Shown: piece after piece, positions 1 through 10,949 of the stretch
How the letters are laid out: each line of letters begins with the position of its first letter
How positions within the stretch are numbered: position 1 is the stretch's first letter
Assembly (NCBI GenBank): GCA_009760855.2
Contig: WPIO01000110.1
Location: 505,501 to 569,500, forward strand
From: Cristatella mucedo
Lineage: Eukaryota > Bryozoa > Phylactolaemata > Cristatellidae
Direction of reading: 5' to 3'
DNA length: 64,000 nucleotides
Program-made: the position numbers and the translations under genes
The notes under the pieces: generated by a model
Told to the model about the DNA's origin: nothing
Databases searched by the model: none
The model's input: only the letters and a program-made list of their open reading frames with translations

Positions 1-82
1 ATCGTGCCCAGCCGAGTTATCGTGCCCTGCTGAGTTATCGTGCCCTGTCGAGTTATCGTGCCCTGCTGAGCTATCGTGTCCA
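1..82. repeat. 18-bp tandem repeat (about 4.5 copies)
   Basis: Four consecutive 18-bp units beginning ATCGTGCCC, each differing by one to three bases, then a partial fifth. The array probably continues to the left of the window. Confidence 0.9.
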
Positions 83-544
83 AGGCGCATCGCAAATCAA
101 AGCGCCGGGCCAGTGAATCCTGCTGAAGCACAACTGTGTATCCACCGTTGTCGACTGTGCTGAACCGAATCATGGACTGCTCGAAAAGAGAATCGCCTAC
201 CCTTCACTAGTGCCGATTGGCCGAACTCGAGAAAGATGAAGACTTGAGAAATTTCGGCCTCGAGAAAGATGCAGCTTTGTCATGCTGAACAGCATGATGA
301 GTAACCGACCATTGCTATCGTGTCTCTTTAGTCCTGACGTTCTCAGAAAAGCAGGCGTAGGTAAAGTGCAACTGCCTCTTTCTCGATCTTTTGGCATCGT
401 CTGATAGTATTGATAACAAAGTCCTATCTTATCCCCGTTTCATCGTGCCTGGGTATCGATGTTACTGCAGTACAATTGTTTCAGTCCTATCTCGGAGGGA
501 GACTTCAGAATGTCCTTGTGCGTCGATGGGTAACCACCGCCAGT
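83..544. other. No feature recognised
   Basis: Short open frames only, with no motif or similarity to the other repeats of the window that I can see. Confidence 0.5.
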
Positions 545-925
545 GAAACCTCTTAATCACATGGTACCTAATACGACGGTGATGATAATAATGAAGTTTC
601 CATTAAATTTTAAGAATGCAATATGAGTGAGAAAGAGAAAGAAGGTATCACGATCATTCCCGATGCAGAGGATGTGTTAGTGACATGAGTAATGATTGTG
701 ATTCTCGATATTTTTCAGCTAATTTAGCTGTTAAGTGCAGTATTTTTTCTAGAAAATGGTTTCACACATTTTGAGAAGGCTTCTAAGTAGGAAATGCCAC
801 TAACGTGTGCAGCCAAATATAGCGCTTGCGTCATTTTCAGCCTTCCATTGGGTTAAACTCTTTCAGTACCCCAGCTGTTAAGATTGCTGAAACTGGCTCA
901 AGGAAAACAGCAAACATTCTCAAAC
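545..925 (+). repeat. Repeat block alpha, copy 1
   Basis: Matches the reverse complement of 35990-36360, so the window holds this block in both orientations. The match starts at a GGTACCTAA-like sequence and fades after a CAGCAAAC(A/T)TTCTCAAAC stretch. It contains the broken small ORF described separately. Confidence 0.75.
623..786 (+). pseudogene. Broken copy of the 54-codon alpha ORF
   Basis: Reading from ATG at 623, the frame matches the intact 54-codon ORF on the minus strand at 36129-36293 (shared GITI, DAED, DSRYFSANL, CSIFS and WFHTF). A one-base deletion around position 670 shifts the frame and gives an early TGA; a second TGA replaces a Gly codon near the end. Both copies have a stop at the same final position (TAA here, TAG there). 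I do not recognise the protein. Confidence 0.5.
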
Positions 926-1019
926 ATAAAAATTAGAAAACTAACTTAACACTTACGATAATCAAAGTGTGACTTAGAAAAAGAAGAGCTTAACCCTCAA
1001 AAGTGGCTCCACCGCCAAC

Positions 1020-3230
1020 TTTATCGTTGCATCTACATGAAATCCGCGGGTCCTTATCCAAAGTGACTAATCATGAGTTCCACTTTTAAGGTGGGTCTAC
1101 CTTAAGCTACGTAAAATTTTTGAAATGTGGACCTAATTGAATAGGTACTATGCGTCACAATTAGCTCCGGCATTTGAGAGATTGTTAAACACTGCTTGCA
1201 TTGTTAAACACTGCTTGTTAAACACTATTCGCCTTCGGAATCAGGCCTATACAATTGGTAAAAAGAACCTCCCGGCTAATCTTCCGTTTTGGTAACGTCT
1301 GAAGCGTCACCACACTACCATTAACCGACGCGCGCCCGCTATTGATCAAGCACAGCATGAGCCTCAACTTTTGGTCTATCTATCCCAGGCTCTTTCGTCA
1401 TCTAGCACCAGATAACCTATGAGATCGCCTCCATCAACCAATGCAGCAAATTACCCATATGTAGGTCTCAAATTCCGTAGCAGTGCTTCGAAGCAACCTC
1501 AAATCATTTGGGAGCCAAGCTTTCATTTCGTATGCTCCTAAGTGTTTAATTTATACTTGACCGACTTTTTTCGACATCCCGTTATTTTATGGCACTTACA
1601 ATTAAGCAAACACCTCACCTTTTTCTTGCACCATTAGCTGTTTAAATGCGAGTCGTCCGTCCTGCTCTCATACATCCTTACATATCGCATGCTACTACTA
1701 ACCATATTTACATATCAACAATGTACATGTTATCTCTAACCACGTTTCACCTTTTGGTTATGTGCATGTTATTACCACGTGATCAGGCTTCCGTTACGGC
1801 ACATACAAAGTGCCTTGAAAGAAATTGAGATCCATGAGGTTACTATACCAACATATAGGGAAAATGTTTTATTATCATTCAGTCCGTCGCCGTCTTCGAT
1901 TGACATATAAGCTTCCAAAGTTTTAAAATTTGTCATTCCAAACTGACCGTGGCTTAAACGTCTTGTTCGCTTTTTTTATCGCGAAAAAGTTTCCGATCGT
2001 CATAAAGAATCTTCATTTTCATTATTACCATTGAGCTATTGTCACAATGGATAACAACGTGTGGTTTTCCTGTAGCTTACTTCACTTTTGATATTATGTT
2101 TCACTTTTGACTTTCATAGGTACACTGCGGCTTAGCGGTTGTAACATCAGGGTCTGCTGCTAAGTTGCGATTTGTACTAACGTCCCGAGCTGTCTAAGCA
2201 CATCCCAGTCATGTTTCTTTCATGGTAGCAGTTAATCTTACACTGGCTTCATGACTAGGCTACATGGATTTCAGGCAGCTAGAACTGAAATCGAGATCAT
2301 GCTTATGTGAATTTTTATCGGACAGTATACAGATGAACGAATTTGACTTTGTTAAATTAGACCGAATACAATACGTTTTTTTTACAACTTCAAGGTAACC
2401 TTTGTGGCCAGTTGTGGCCCATTGAAGTGCATAACCTGCTTCGGCTTACTTCAGGCTTATGACGGCTCATAACCCGGCGATTCGGGCTACTACCAAAGAT
2501 ATCGGATCATAGATGAATTCCCATATCATGACCTTCAATATCTGTTTACTCCAAGGCTTTTCGAAATAACAGACTCGCGATTTTATGATGGAGCAAAGTA
2601 TATGGAAAGTAACTCAGTTGTGGGCACTTAGTGAGCTTACTTTGGGATAGCAGTTTGGCCAAGTGGTTTAGGTGCTCGCCTTTGACGAAAAAAGTTGAGG
2701 TCGTCAAATTTGACATCCGAAATCGTGAAGTCAAGCCCTTTGACGCCAGGAGCGTCTGACATCGACATCAAATTATCTTAGGACGCTAAAAAATCATATA
2801 CATAAATTGCTATATATGTAACTACAGCTTGGCTGGCGATTTCAACTAGGATCTGGTCTTCGTAAGATATGAGCTAGATAGAGCTATTCTGACGCTCCAT
2901 ACGAACCACCTTTATTTTTAGCGGCCGTCCCAGTTACGTCAAATGTGCTAGCGGTTGTCTACGTTTAATTTGGTAGAAACCATTTTTGGTAAGTGCAATA
3001 TACTTTTTTAACCCACCCATAGAAATCAAAAGCTACTTTTAAGATAGCATGTGAAGTCAAAAGGTTCATCTTAGCATGCGAAGATTAGTCAGAATAGAAA
3101 GTGTTCGTAAAGAAGGCATGATAATTTGAAGTCGACTTTCAACTTAAGAGGGCATCGTCGACCGTATAAGGCGTTGCCCTCTCACGCGTTTTCCTCTAAC
3201 TGGGCAATTACGACTGGAGTGCACCTGTTT
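1020..3230 (+). repeat. Repeat block beta, copy 1
   Basis: Direct-orientation match to about 34020-35400. Collinear landmarks include ATCGTTGCAT (about 1024), AACGTCCCG (about 2180), CAGTATACAG (about 2323), AATATCTGTTTAC (about 2538), the Leu/Ser-type SINE and GTCAGAATAGAAA (about 3088). The two copies are strongly diverged with many indels. No ORF is shared. Confidence 0.75.
2651..2805 (+). mobile_element. SINE family 2 (class II tRNA-derived), copy in beta 1
   Basis: Starts with a tRNA-Leu/Ser-like A box (TTTGGCCAAGTGGTTTAGG), has a decayed B box, and ends in a tail of the form GGAGCGTCTGA...GACGCTAAAAAA. The tail corresponds to the 3' end of the resident L2-like LINE. The same insertion is present in beta copy 2, so it predates that duplication. 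Confidence 0.65.
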
Positions 3231-3569
3231 TAATCTAATGCAACACTTACGGACGCAGCAATGGGAGCTGTCACGATCCACATTCAAGAAACTTGGAAAG
3301 TGCTGTTAATGGTGCTGAATAGAGAGCCGATTATCTGATGCGAGACAATATGTCAACTTACTGCAACCTAGGTGGTTAAGTAATTGTAAATTTACGTAGT
3401 GCTCTAAGACAACTGGATACATTTTAGGCACTTTAGTGACGGTGTATGTAAAGCATTACAAAGTAGTGGGCTGTGACATCCTCAAGCAACAGCCAAAGTG
3501 TAGGAACGGACAGGCGGGAAGAGATAAATCGCAAACTCGCACCAAACGTTGCTGCAATTAACAGGTACG
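3231..3569. other. No feature recognised
   Basis: AT-rich sequence between the beta block and the 3' end of a minus-strand LINE. No motif seen. Confidence 0.4.
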
Positions 3570-5603
3570 TTTTATTCTTTCTTTTTTTAATATTTTAATT
3601 CAATGGGACGTTGTGGCAGTCGTTTATAGCGAGTTCCGGGCTTAGGGAGCGTACGGACTAAAAGTACTGTCTCCAAGAGTTTAAGGTTCCCACGAGGAAC
3701 CACTAATTAATTATTGTCGAAACCGCAGGTTGCACGATTATTTGCTCGGTGGGAAATAGTTCTGCTGGGTAAACTGGAGCTAGAGAATACAGACGAAGAA
3801 AGGTAAGTGACCGAACGTGTAAATCGATATGCTTCTTTAGTGGGAGGCTGTGCAGGTAGGAGAAAAGTGGTATGATGTAATACCTGAGCCATTCACGACA
3901 GATGAGGCTGGTTGCTAAGTGTCGCACCGGTTGAACGACCCTGCTATGACCATAGACCGGCAAGCAGTGAGTTATAGATTTTGAGACTAGATGACACAAA
4001 TGCATTGACAAGTTTCAATTTTGTATCCCTGTCTAAGCAAGCCAGAAATCTAGTAATGTCGTGTAGCTAAAAAAGGCAGACTTGGCTGTGGTGCTCATGT
4101 AGTCGTTTAATAAATCTGACCAGGACACCTATATTCCATGCCGATTCAACATGAGATATGCTGACGTAGCTGGTTTTAAGAGTCAGGTTTTCCAATTTCC
4201 AAATCACGTTTATTTTGCCTTGCCTTTAAATAATAGGTTGGCTTTATGATCAATCAATTTAAGGTTTTTTTCAGCAATCCGTGTGTGGATGTCATCAATA
4301 CACGCAGGAAAGGAGTTAAGACAATTCATTGTGCTGGAAGTCTAGGATCAAAGGAAATGTAAAACTGAGTTCTATCTGCATAGAAGTGTAATTTTAGACT
4401 GCCAGGCGATCGCATAGGAAAACAAATGGTGCAAACTCTCAAAGGAGGCTGACCGAGCACAAAACCTCTGGTACCCCAAAGTCATGTGACTTTTCCGAAG
4501 ATCATAGTTCGTTCGCTTAAATACTCCTGAGTCACTTATTGACAAAAGACCTAAAACATTGCAGCCGTGTTAGTGATGGCCTGGCGAGGGTCTCAAAGCT
4601 TAAGAATGACTTTGCGATTGATATAACTGAAAGCTGCCAATAGATCAATCAGAAGAGTGAACAGACTTTACCCCATATCTGCGTGACTGAGCAGGTCATT
4701 ATCTACTCTAAGCAATCCTTACTCTGTGGAGCTATTGGTTTTTAACGCACAACCTTATCTACATGCTAGATTTGATGTCTCAGTATGAGAGCTCAGTTGG
4801 TCTGCCACAACTGGTTTGAGTGTCTTGAATAGAAAAGAGAGGAGGGAGACTGCATTGAAGCTGCTCAAGTCCTCTTGGTCTAGCGTTGCTTACCTCATTT
4901 TTGGCAAAAAACAGCTGTTCCGAAAGTTGCAGGGACGTCAATTTAGACTAGGGGCATATTTATCGTGTTAGTTATATATCAGCCACTTATACGAGCTCTG
5001 ACAAATTAGGGCATGGAATTAATAGCGAGAGTGGAAATGTGGTCTAGGGACTAATTTTCTTCAATGCCTATGAGATAATATTCAGGATAGAGTCAATCAC
5101 ATTCTTTTTGTAACTTAGACATCGATTTAGTGCACGGAATAGATTGACTTAAGTTTTGTGCTTATTTAACAGAGAGAAATGGAATGAGGCAGGCTACTGC
5201 AATCCATAAATTTACTCGGTGATGTTATTTATCTTTCTGACTAAGCAGCGAGGAAAAAGATTGCTTAGGTCGCCAGGATCACTAGTTGAGGAGATAAACT
5301 GTTAACAGTTACGGAGATCGTTGGCGTTAGACAACAGCAATTTTCTATTGAGCATCTGTAATTCAAAACAATCTTCGTAGAGGCTAGAATTCGCTTTTGC
5401 ATGAAGCGATTTGAATGATCTGCGGGAGTCCTCGTATGCCTGACGATGGAGTGTCCATCCTGATCTGAACTCCATGGATTGCCGTAGTTGAATATGAGTG
5501 GTTTCGTGCGACAGACATCTACGAACTTCTTTACAGATCTGAGCCAACAATACAACTGAGATAGGATTAAAAAACGTACTTAAAGCGGAACGGAAACAAT
5601 GCC
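3570..5603 (-). pseudogene. Decayed L2/CR1-like LINE (reverse transcriptase)
   Basis: Read on the minus strand, pieces of one non-LTR retrotransposon ORF2 appear in the expected order. First comes the linker between endonuclease and RT (about 5265-5622). Then an RT core with NDLL...ADMG...LLIDLLAAF near 4720-4560, the place of the usual LLDLSAAFD. Then a catalytic box reading FYAD followed by R instead of the second Asp near 4400, and a C-terminal LPLKKHIDLHVRSLTFLRLYSL region near 3790-3860. Many frameshifts and stops, so it is inactive. The endonuclease half is missing; the 5' end adjoins an LTR element. Confidence 0.75.
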
Positions 5604-5954
5604 TGTCGTTCGGTTCACGCATGGCAAGAGTCAGCTGATGACCAACACAAAAAATGTTCCGTACGACCCACGGAGCTGAGGACGACCAACGGAGCAGAGT
5701 GATGCACGACTCCCTTCGTCTCCTTCTCCCACTCGATTTCTCTCTCCTCGACTACGGCTGTGTTCTAGCCGACCCGGACGATTAATTAATGGCGGACCAC
5801 AGCTGTGCACCGGCCGACCCTGATGGTTATGAACCCACCATCTGTTTACTACTGGGCTACCGGCCTGTGTCCATGCCACATCACAGGCGGACCACTGCTG
5901 TTCGCCAGCAGTTTATCAGAGGAGCAGTACAGGCCTGCATGTAACTTGATTACA
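5604..5954 (-). repeat. 3' LTR of the minus-strand element
   Basis: On the minus strand it begins TGTAATCAAG and ends GAACGACA. It aligns along its length to 7374-7732, including GCAGGCCTGTACTGCTCC and CAGGGTCGGCCG segments. LTR homologues are also seen at 26252-26576 and 30325-30630. Confidence 0.75.
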
Positions 5955-6299
5955 CGCCCCCTTGACCTTAAAGTCACAAGCTCCCAGCAGCAACTTAAAT
6001 AACTTATGTACTAGGCCGCATTTTTCTAGCCTAGCAGCTACAAGTGTGGCGCTATACATACAGCGCCGTCCGGGGCTTAACAGCAAACATCAGTAGCTGA
6101 CCTCACAGGCAGGCTGGCTACCTTACAGCTGCTCGCATGAGGAGGGCTGCTGCGTGGCATTTCTCGACCAGCCGGCAAGGTCGGTCACCTGGAATTATCA
6201 CCGAGCTGACTTTAACAGCCGCCGTTTCGCAGACATCGGATGCTGTCACTCCATCCGCTCCTGCCGCTGAGTCTCCAACATGCCCAACTACTTCTTCGG

Positions 6300-6560
6300 C
6301 ATGCGCAGCCCCTCCTACCAGTGCAGTCTCTCCAGCGAGCTCAGACTCTCCGGCCTGCAAAGCCCCTCCGTCCAGCACAGTCTCTCCGGCAGGCACAGAC
6401 TCTCCGATCTGCACATACTCTCCGGCCTGTGCTGACTGTTCGACCGCCATAGCCTCTCCGTCCTGCTAAGTCTCTCCGGCATGCACAGACTCACCGACCT
6501 GCACATACGCTCCAGCCTGCACGACCTCTCCGGCCTGCATAGCGTCACAGCCCACCGACT
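6300..6560. repeat. About 21-bp GC-rich tandem repeats
   Basis: Imperfect repeats built on CTCTCCGGCCTGCA. All frames stay open because of the period, so the several overlapping ORFs here are not independent genes. Confidence 0.75.
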
Positions 6561-6600
6561 TGTCGAAGGTTAACGTCGCCTTCATGGCTTACCCTGAATC

Positions 6601-6760
6601 GCAGGCAATTGCCTCTCTGGCGGACGCTGCCGCCTCTCTGGTGGACGCTGCTGACTCTTGGGAGGAGGCCACCGACTCACGCGCGGACGCAACCGCCTCC
6701 CTTGCGGACGCCGCCGCCTTCCTAGCGGACGCCGTGGCCCTCCAAGCAGATGCCGCCACC
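6601..6760. repeat. 21-bp tandem repeats (heptad coding)
   Basis: Repeats of GCCTCTCTGGCGGACGCTGCC with substitutions. On the minus strand they encode Ala/Glu/Ser/Arg heptads. A decayed relative lies near 62400-62580. Confidence 0.8.
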
Positions 6761-7373
6761 TCACCGTGCCCCGTATCACCACCTGACGCCTCAGCCCCAT
6801 CGCTTTTGCTTGCCTCGCACAATGCCGTTGCCTCGTGGCATACCATCGCCGCCTGGCCAACAGCTACTGCTTGGAGAGCCATTGCCTGCTGCCACCGTGT
6901 TGCAGCCTGGAAAACCTCCGTTTCAAGCCAAACCGTCGGTGATCGCCGCTGCCGCTTCCGGTCGCTCCCGTCAGCCCTCTCAATCCGACCAGCCTTTACC
7001 CGATCAGCGTGAAACAATCGCGTTCTTCCGGTCGGCCAGGTGTATGCCCTCACTAGATCCTCACCCAGCCCGGCATAGTCATCTTGCACTGTCTGCCGGA
7101 GCCTCGAGGCGAACGTGAAGGCCTCGCCTTGCTTCGCAAAGAGCAAAAGGAAATGCCACTCACTCTGTTCGAATGGGAGTCTCCGAAGTCATCGAAGCTC
7201 CTCGAATCCGAATCATTAAAAAGTGCCACTTCCTCGGTTCGCAACTACTTTTTTCGATCTTCCTATTGAAATTCAGCAGCCAGCCGTCTGGGAGTCTCCG
7301 AAGCCATCGAAGCTTTGGGACGTTGCACAAAACATCTCTGAGGGCGTCATCGGCTCCATCCCCAGAAATAGAT

Positions 7374-7732
7374 TGTTGTTCGGTTCAATCACGCGGAGAG
7401 CCAGCCGACAACCAACACTTTATTGTACGATAGACGAAGCAGAGGGACGCACGACTACCTTCGCCCCTCTCCTCCACTCTCCTCTCCTATCTACCACTAC
7501 GGCTGTGCAATCGCAGACTCCAATGATTCACCCGAGGCAGACCACTGCTGTGTATCGGCCGACCCTGATGGTTGATCCACCAACTATTCACCACTGGGTT
7601 ACCGGCCTGTGTCCAAGCCACATCGCAGGCTGACCACAGCTGTGCACTGGCCCCTCTCAATGATGCTCCTAACAGCTGTTGACCAGCTTTTCATCAGAAG
7701 AGAAATACTGGCCTGCATATAACCCAACTACA
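7374..7732 (-). repeat. 5' LTR of the minus-strand element
   Basis: On the minus strand it begins TGTAGTTGGG and ends GAACAACA, followed by the leader and the gag remnant. It is clearly diverged from its partner LTR, so the insertion is old. Confidence 0.75.
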
Positions 7733-8040
7733 TATTGCATTGTTAAGACCATAATTCCCTAAATCGTTTACATCGTCATCGTAGCCAGCCATGGCCTGCA
7801 TCCTTTCATTGAGCTCAGGTGGGCATAGTTCTTTAGATTGCTTCGACGTGATTCTATCAGTGCTGTTCGTGAATCAGGTCAACGGCATTTTCGACTTCTA
7901 AACCTTATGTTTTCTACAGTACCAATCCCCATAATAAATAACTAATATCGATTCGAATTGAAAAATTCGGTAACCGGGTAACCTCCATCGACTCACATTT
8001 CTATTGATAGAGCATAAGCATGTCTATTGATAGAACATGT
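7733..8040. other. No feature recognised
   Basis: Unassigned sequence between the LTR element and a SINE. Confidence 0.4.
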
Positions 8041-8190
8041 TGGTGAGCCGTGATGGCAATCTAGGTAAGGCGGTTGCTTTCACGACCTCGGTCCGAGGTC
8101 GTGGGTTCAATTCCTGCGGTGTGCAAGCGGTGGAGATAGCCATAGAAAGACTCTTTTGTCGCTATACAAAAAGAGGCTGTTTAATCAGCG
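8041..8190 (+). mobile_element. SINE family 1 (tRNA-derived)
   Basis: Head TGGTGAGCCGTGATGGCAA, an A-box-like TAGGTAAGGCGG, a GACCTCGGTCCGAGGTC arm, a B box GGGTTCAATTCC, and the family tail CTATACAAAAAGAGGCTG ending TTTAATCAGC. A short internal deletion removes part of the spacer after the B box. Confidence 0.8.
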
Positions 8191-8559
8191 AGAACGTTTT
8201 TTTAAGCAGAGAGACTGCAGACAGCCAATTGACACCCACTTCACCTAAATCGTCGTGATCAGTGACGATGCCTCGTGAGCGTTCGACCGACAGCAAATAC
8301 TCAAGAGGGGCCTCATAAAAGTCATCCTTGGCTGCAAAACCATTGCTGCTGACAGCTCGATTTCATGAATGGTTCGGCCGTAGCATTGTGCATTGCTGGT
8401 CACTATTCAAGCAGCACTATCGACCACAAGCTTCTCCTATGTATATGGTTCTGCTGAAGGCAGATACCGTCACCACCGCATTGGTAACTAGGCTAGTGAG
8501 TAAATGGACCTCGTCGCCAAAGGACTCGAGCGATCTGAACTAGATCTCACATTAAGATC
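8191..8559. other. No feature recognised
   Basis: Unassigned sequence between the SINE and the LINE. It may include the decayed 5' part of the LINE, but no endonuclease motif is visible. Confidence 0.4.
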
Positions 8560-10821
8560 ATGCTGGTAAGCAATTCTTTTAGCTCACAATGCGAATCATC
8601 CAAACTTGTCGCGATGTGGACTTTGCTCCCGTTCGCTCTATCCGTGATCAAAATCGTCGAGATTGCTTTCAATTTGGAAAAAAACTCCTTAAGATGTGCC
8701 GTGTTAAGCGCAGGCTGGAACGTTATTTCAAGAAATCGGGGTTTGAGGCAAACCTAGTCAATTTTAAAGACTTCCTTCGAGTTTACACCCGAAAGCTTGA
8801 AAAAGCCAGGGCTTCTTTTTTCATTAGAAAGCTGAATTCCTGCCAGTCGGACACTAAACAGATTTATAAGACAATAAACCATTTAATGGACAATGCTGTG
8901 AGGTCTGACTCCCCAGATATTAAGGGCTCAGCCGAAAAGTTTTCAGCCTTCTTTACTGAAAAAATTGTGCATATTCGTGCTTCCATTAAGCCCCCTCCGA
9001 CCAAAGCAATCGCCGTTCCTCAACCTGTGACCTTTCTTAAAAGGTTCTTCGATGTTTCTGCCTGTGATGTGGCTGCCTTAATAAGGTCTAGCAAAAGGAG
9101 CTCGTATCCTGAAGACCCTATACCTTCATCTCTGTGATCTTCACTTACAGACCAACTTAGCCCTGCCATAACCAAGATTTCTAATGATTCTTTAGGAAAA
9201 GGGGTCGTCCTCAAGTCCTTCAGATCGGCAATCGTTAGACCTATTCTTAAAAAGCCTGAATTGGACACAGAGGTCCTAGCAAACTATCGTCCAGTTTCCC
9301 TTCTTCCGTTCTCATCAAAGATTCTTGAAACAATTGTTGCTAAGCAGCTAGTTGAACATATTAAAAATAATGGAATGTCAGAAACATTTCAATCAGGTTT
9401 CAAGAGGCAGCACTCTACTGAAACTGCTCTCCTCCGTGTTAACAATGACATTCTACGTGGCAAAGACGACGGGAATGTCACTGCCTTAGCTCTGCTAGAT
9501 CTGCCTGCTGCCTTCGACACCATTGATCACGAAGTTCTGCTTGAACGATTGAGAACAACAAACGGTCTGGCACACGAAGCACTGGCGTGGTTTAAATCAT
9601 ACTTGTCTGATCGTGTTCAATCCGTGTCGTGTGGGGGTCAGGTCTCAGACATGAGAAGGGTCACCTGTGGAGTCCCTCAAGGGTCTGTACTTGGTCCCTT
9701 GCTGTTCTCCATTTATACGCAACCTCTGGGAAAAGTGATTAAGGCCCATGGAATGGGATACCACTTCTATACTGATGATACTCAGTTGCATTTGTCATTT
9801 AAACCGTCGGAATCTGCTGCAGCAACTGAGAAACTGAATGCTTGCCTTGCCGGTATTCGATCCTGGATGTCGAAAAACTTCCAGAAATTAAATGACGATA
9901 AAACCGAACTGCTTCTCATACGACACCCTAAGCGTGTGGCCGGATTAAAAGTCTTTGCTGTTCTAATAGGTGATGCTATTGTGCGGCCTTCACCACGTGC
10001 TCGTAATCTAGGGGTCGTGTTCAACAGCTGCCTCAATTTCAAAAGCTTCATTCAGAAGACTGCCTCTACAGCTAGCCATCACATCCGATCCCTATCCAAG
10101 ATTATAAGCTGTCTCCCAAAGTGGCTTGTAAAATATTTAGCTTGATCTTTTGTTCTGTCTCGGCTTGATTATTGTAATTCCCTTTTGGCTGGGCTACCAA
10201 AGAAAGCTATTATGCCACTACAGCGGACTATGAAAATGGCTGCAAGCCTGGTCTTCAAGTCCCAGCAGTTTGAGCACGTGTCACCTTTGCTGAAGGAGCT
10301 AGGATGGATGCCGGTTGAGCAAAGGATACAGAGCAAAGTTCTTATGCTGACCCACAAGGCCCGCCACGGCTTGGCTCCTTCGTACCTAGCTGAACTGCTG
10401 CATCGGTTTCAGCCTGTTCGCACCCTCAGGTCCTGTGTGGACAATAAATTAGCTTTCCCATTCCTCAGCTTAAAGACTGTTGGAGACAGAAGCTTTAGCT
10501 CTGCAGGTCCTAGACTGTGGAACTCGCTTCCACAATTCTTACGCAACGACATCTACTCTCCAACTGCCGACTATGGCACATCTTTTTCAGCGGTCCTGAA
10601 CTGCTACTTCTATGCTACTCACTACCTCAACTGCTCTCCTAACTCTGCTATGCTTCCCACTTTCTCTTTGTTGCGTGAGACGAAGTCTGTTGGCTACCGA
10701 ATGCGTACCGAAAGCCGCTTAGGCTGTGAGTTCGCTATACAAAACTCTCCTGCGTAACACCCTCATGGTCTTTTTGACTTTGTGGAGTTACTGAAGGAGA
10801 TACATTACATTACATTACATA
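8560..10821 (+). mobile_element. LINE, 5'-truncated, well preserved (Rex/L2/CR1-like)
   Basis: A non-LTR retrotransposon lacking its endonuclease half. It carries the linker, the reverse transcriptase and the C-terminal region, and ends in a (TACAT)n tail at about 10798-10821. The same family supplies the minus-strand fragments at 13318-14640 and the 3' piece at 46093-46215. The 5' limit is set by the first recognisable coding sequence. Confidence 0.85.
8589..10757 (+). pseudogene. LINE reverse transcriptase ORF, two in-frame stops
   Basis: One frame runs 8589-10757, broken only by TGA at 9135-9137 and TGA at 10143-10145. RT landmarks in order: NYRPVSLLP (about 9283), FQSGF, LDLPAAFDTIDH (about 9500), GVPQGSVLGPLLF (about 9670), then the catalytic box at 9765-9779 reading FYTDD. 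The usual family form is FYADD, so Ala is changed to Thr. After the second stop come SRLDYCNSLLAGLP, GWMPVEQRIQ, LAELLHRF and GPRLWNSLPQFL, typical of the 3' domain of L2/CR1 relatives. Two stops and one motif change in about 2.1 kb make this the youngest-looking LINE here. Endonuclease is absent. Confidence 0.9.
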
Positions 10822-10949
10822 CTGCATCAGTAACACCAGTTGCTTAGTTGCTGTTGGTGCATCATCTGTGTATGGCAACTAGCTTAACGTGGCACGTTGT
10901 GGTATCTCTGCTAACTCTGCCAACGACAAACCGTATGATGGCAGAGTGT

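Larger units (their letters stand above)
6118..7359 (-). pseudogene. gag-like remnant with heptad repeats
   Basis: The ATG at 7359 (minus) follows the LTR by about 15 bases and opens MEPM, like MESM of the intact gag at 26591. A later frame (7146 to 6589) contains KQGEAFTFASRLRQTV and YAGLGEDLVRA, which resembles the C-terminal part of a Ty3-type capsid. It then runs into Ala/Arg/Glu-rich 7-residue repeats (variants of REAAASA) encoded by 21-bp DNA repeats. Stops and frameshifts break it before and after. No zinc knuckle or protease is visible. The gag assignment is inferred from position and weak similarity. Confidence 0.5.
5604..7732 (-). mobile_element. Short LTR retrotransposon with gag remnant, no pol
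   Basis: Two direct LTRs (7374-7732 upstream, 5604-5954 downstream, read on minus) flank about 1.4 kb that carries only gag-like sequence. Just outside the downstream LTR is a purine-rich tract (AAGGTCAAGGGGG, about 5955-5970, minus) that matches the one before the 3' LTR of the 26.2-30.6 kb element, as does the sequence after the upstream LTR (CTATTTCTGGGGATGGAG). It is therefore a relative that lost pol, perhaps a non-autonomous form. No clean target-site duplication was found. It abuts or lies within the LINE on its left. Confidence 0.75.

Noticed and set aside
6300-6560. CRISPR-like array
   Set aside because: Short direct repeats without unique spacers of uniform length, in a eukaryotic retroelement context.
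6137-7118. Several overlapping 60-185-codon ORFs on both strands
   Set aside because: The 21-bp repeats keep all frames open. Only one minus frame has gag-like features outside the repeats.
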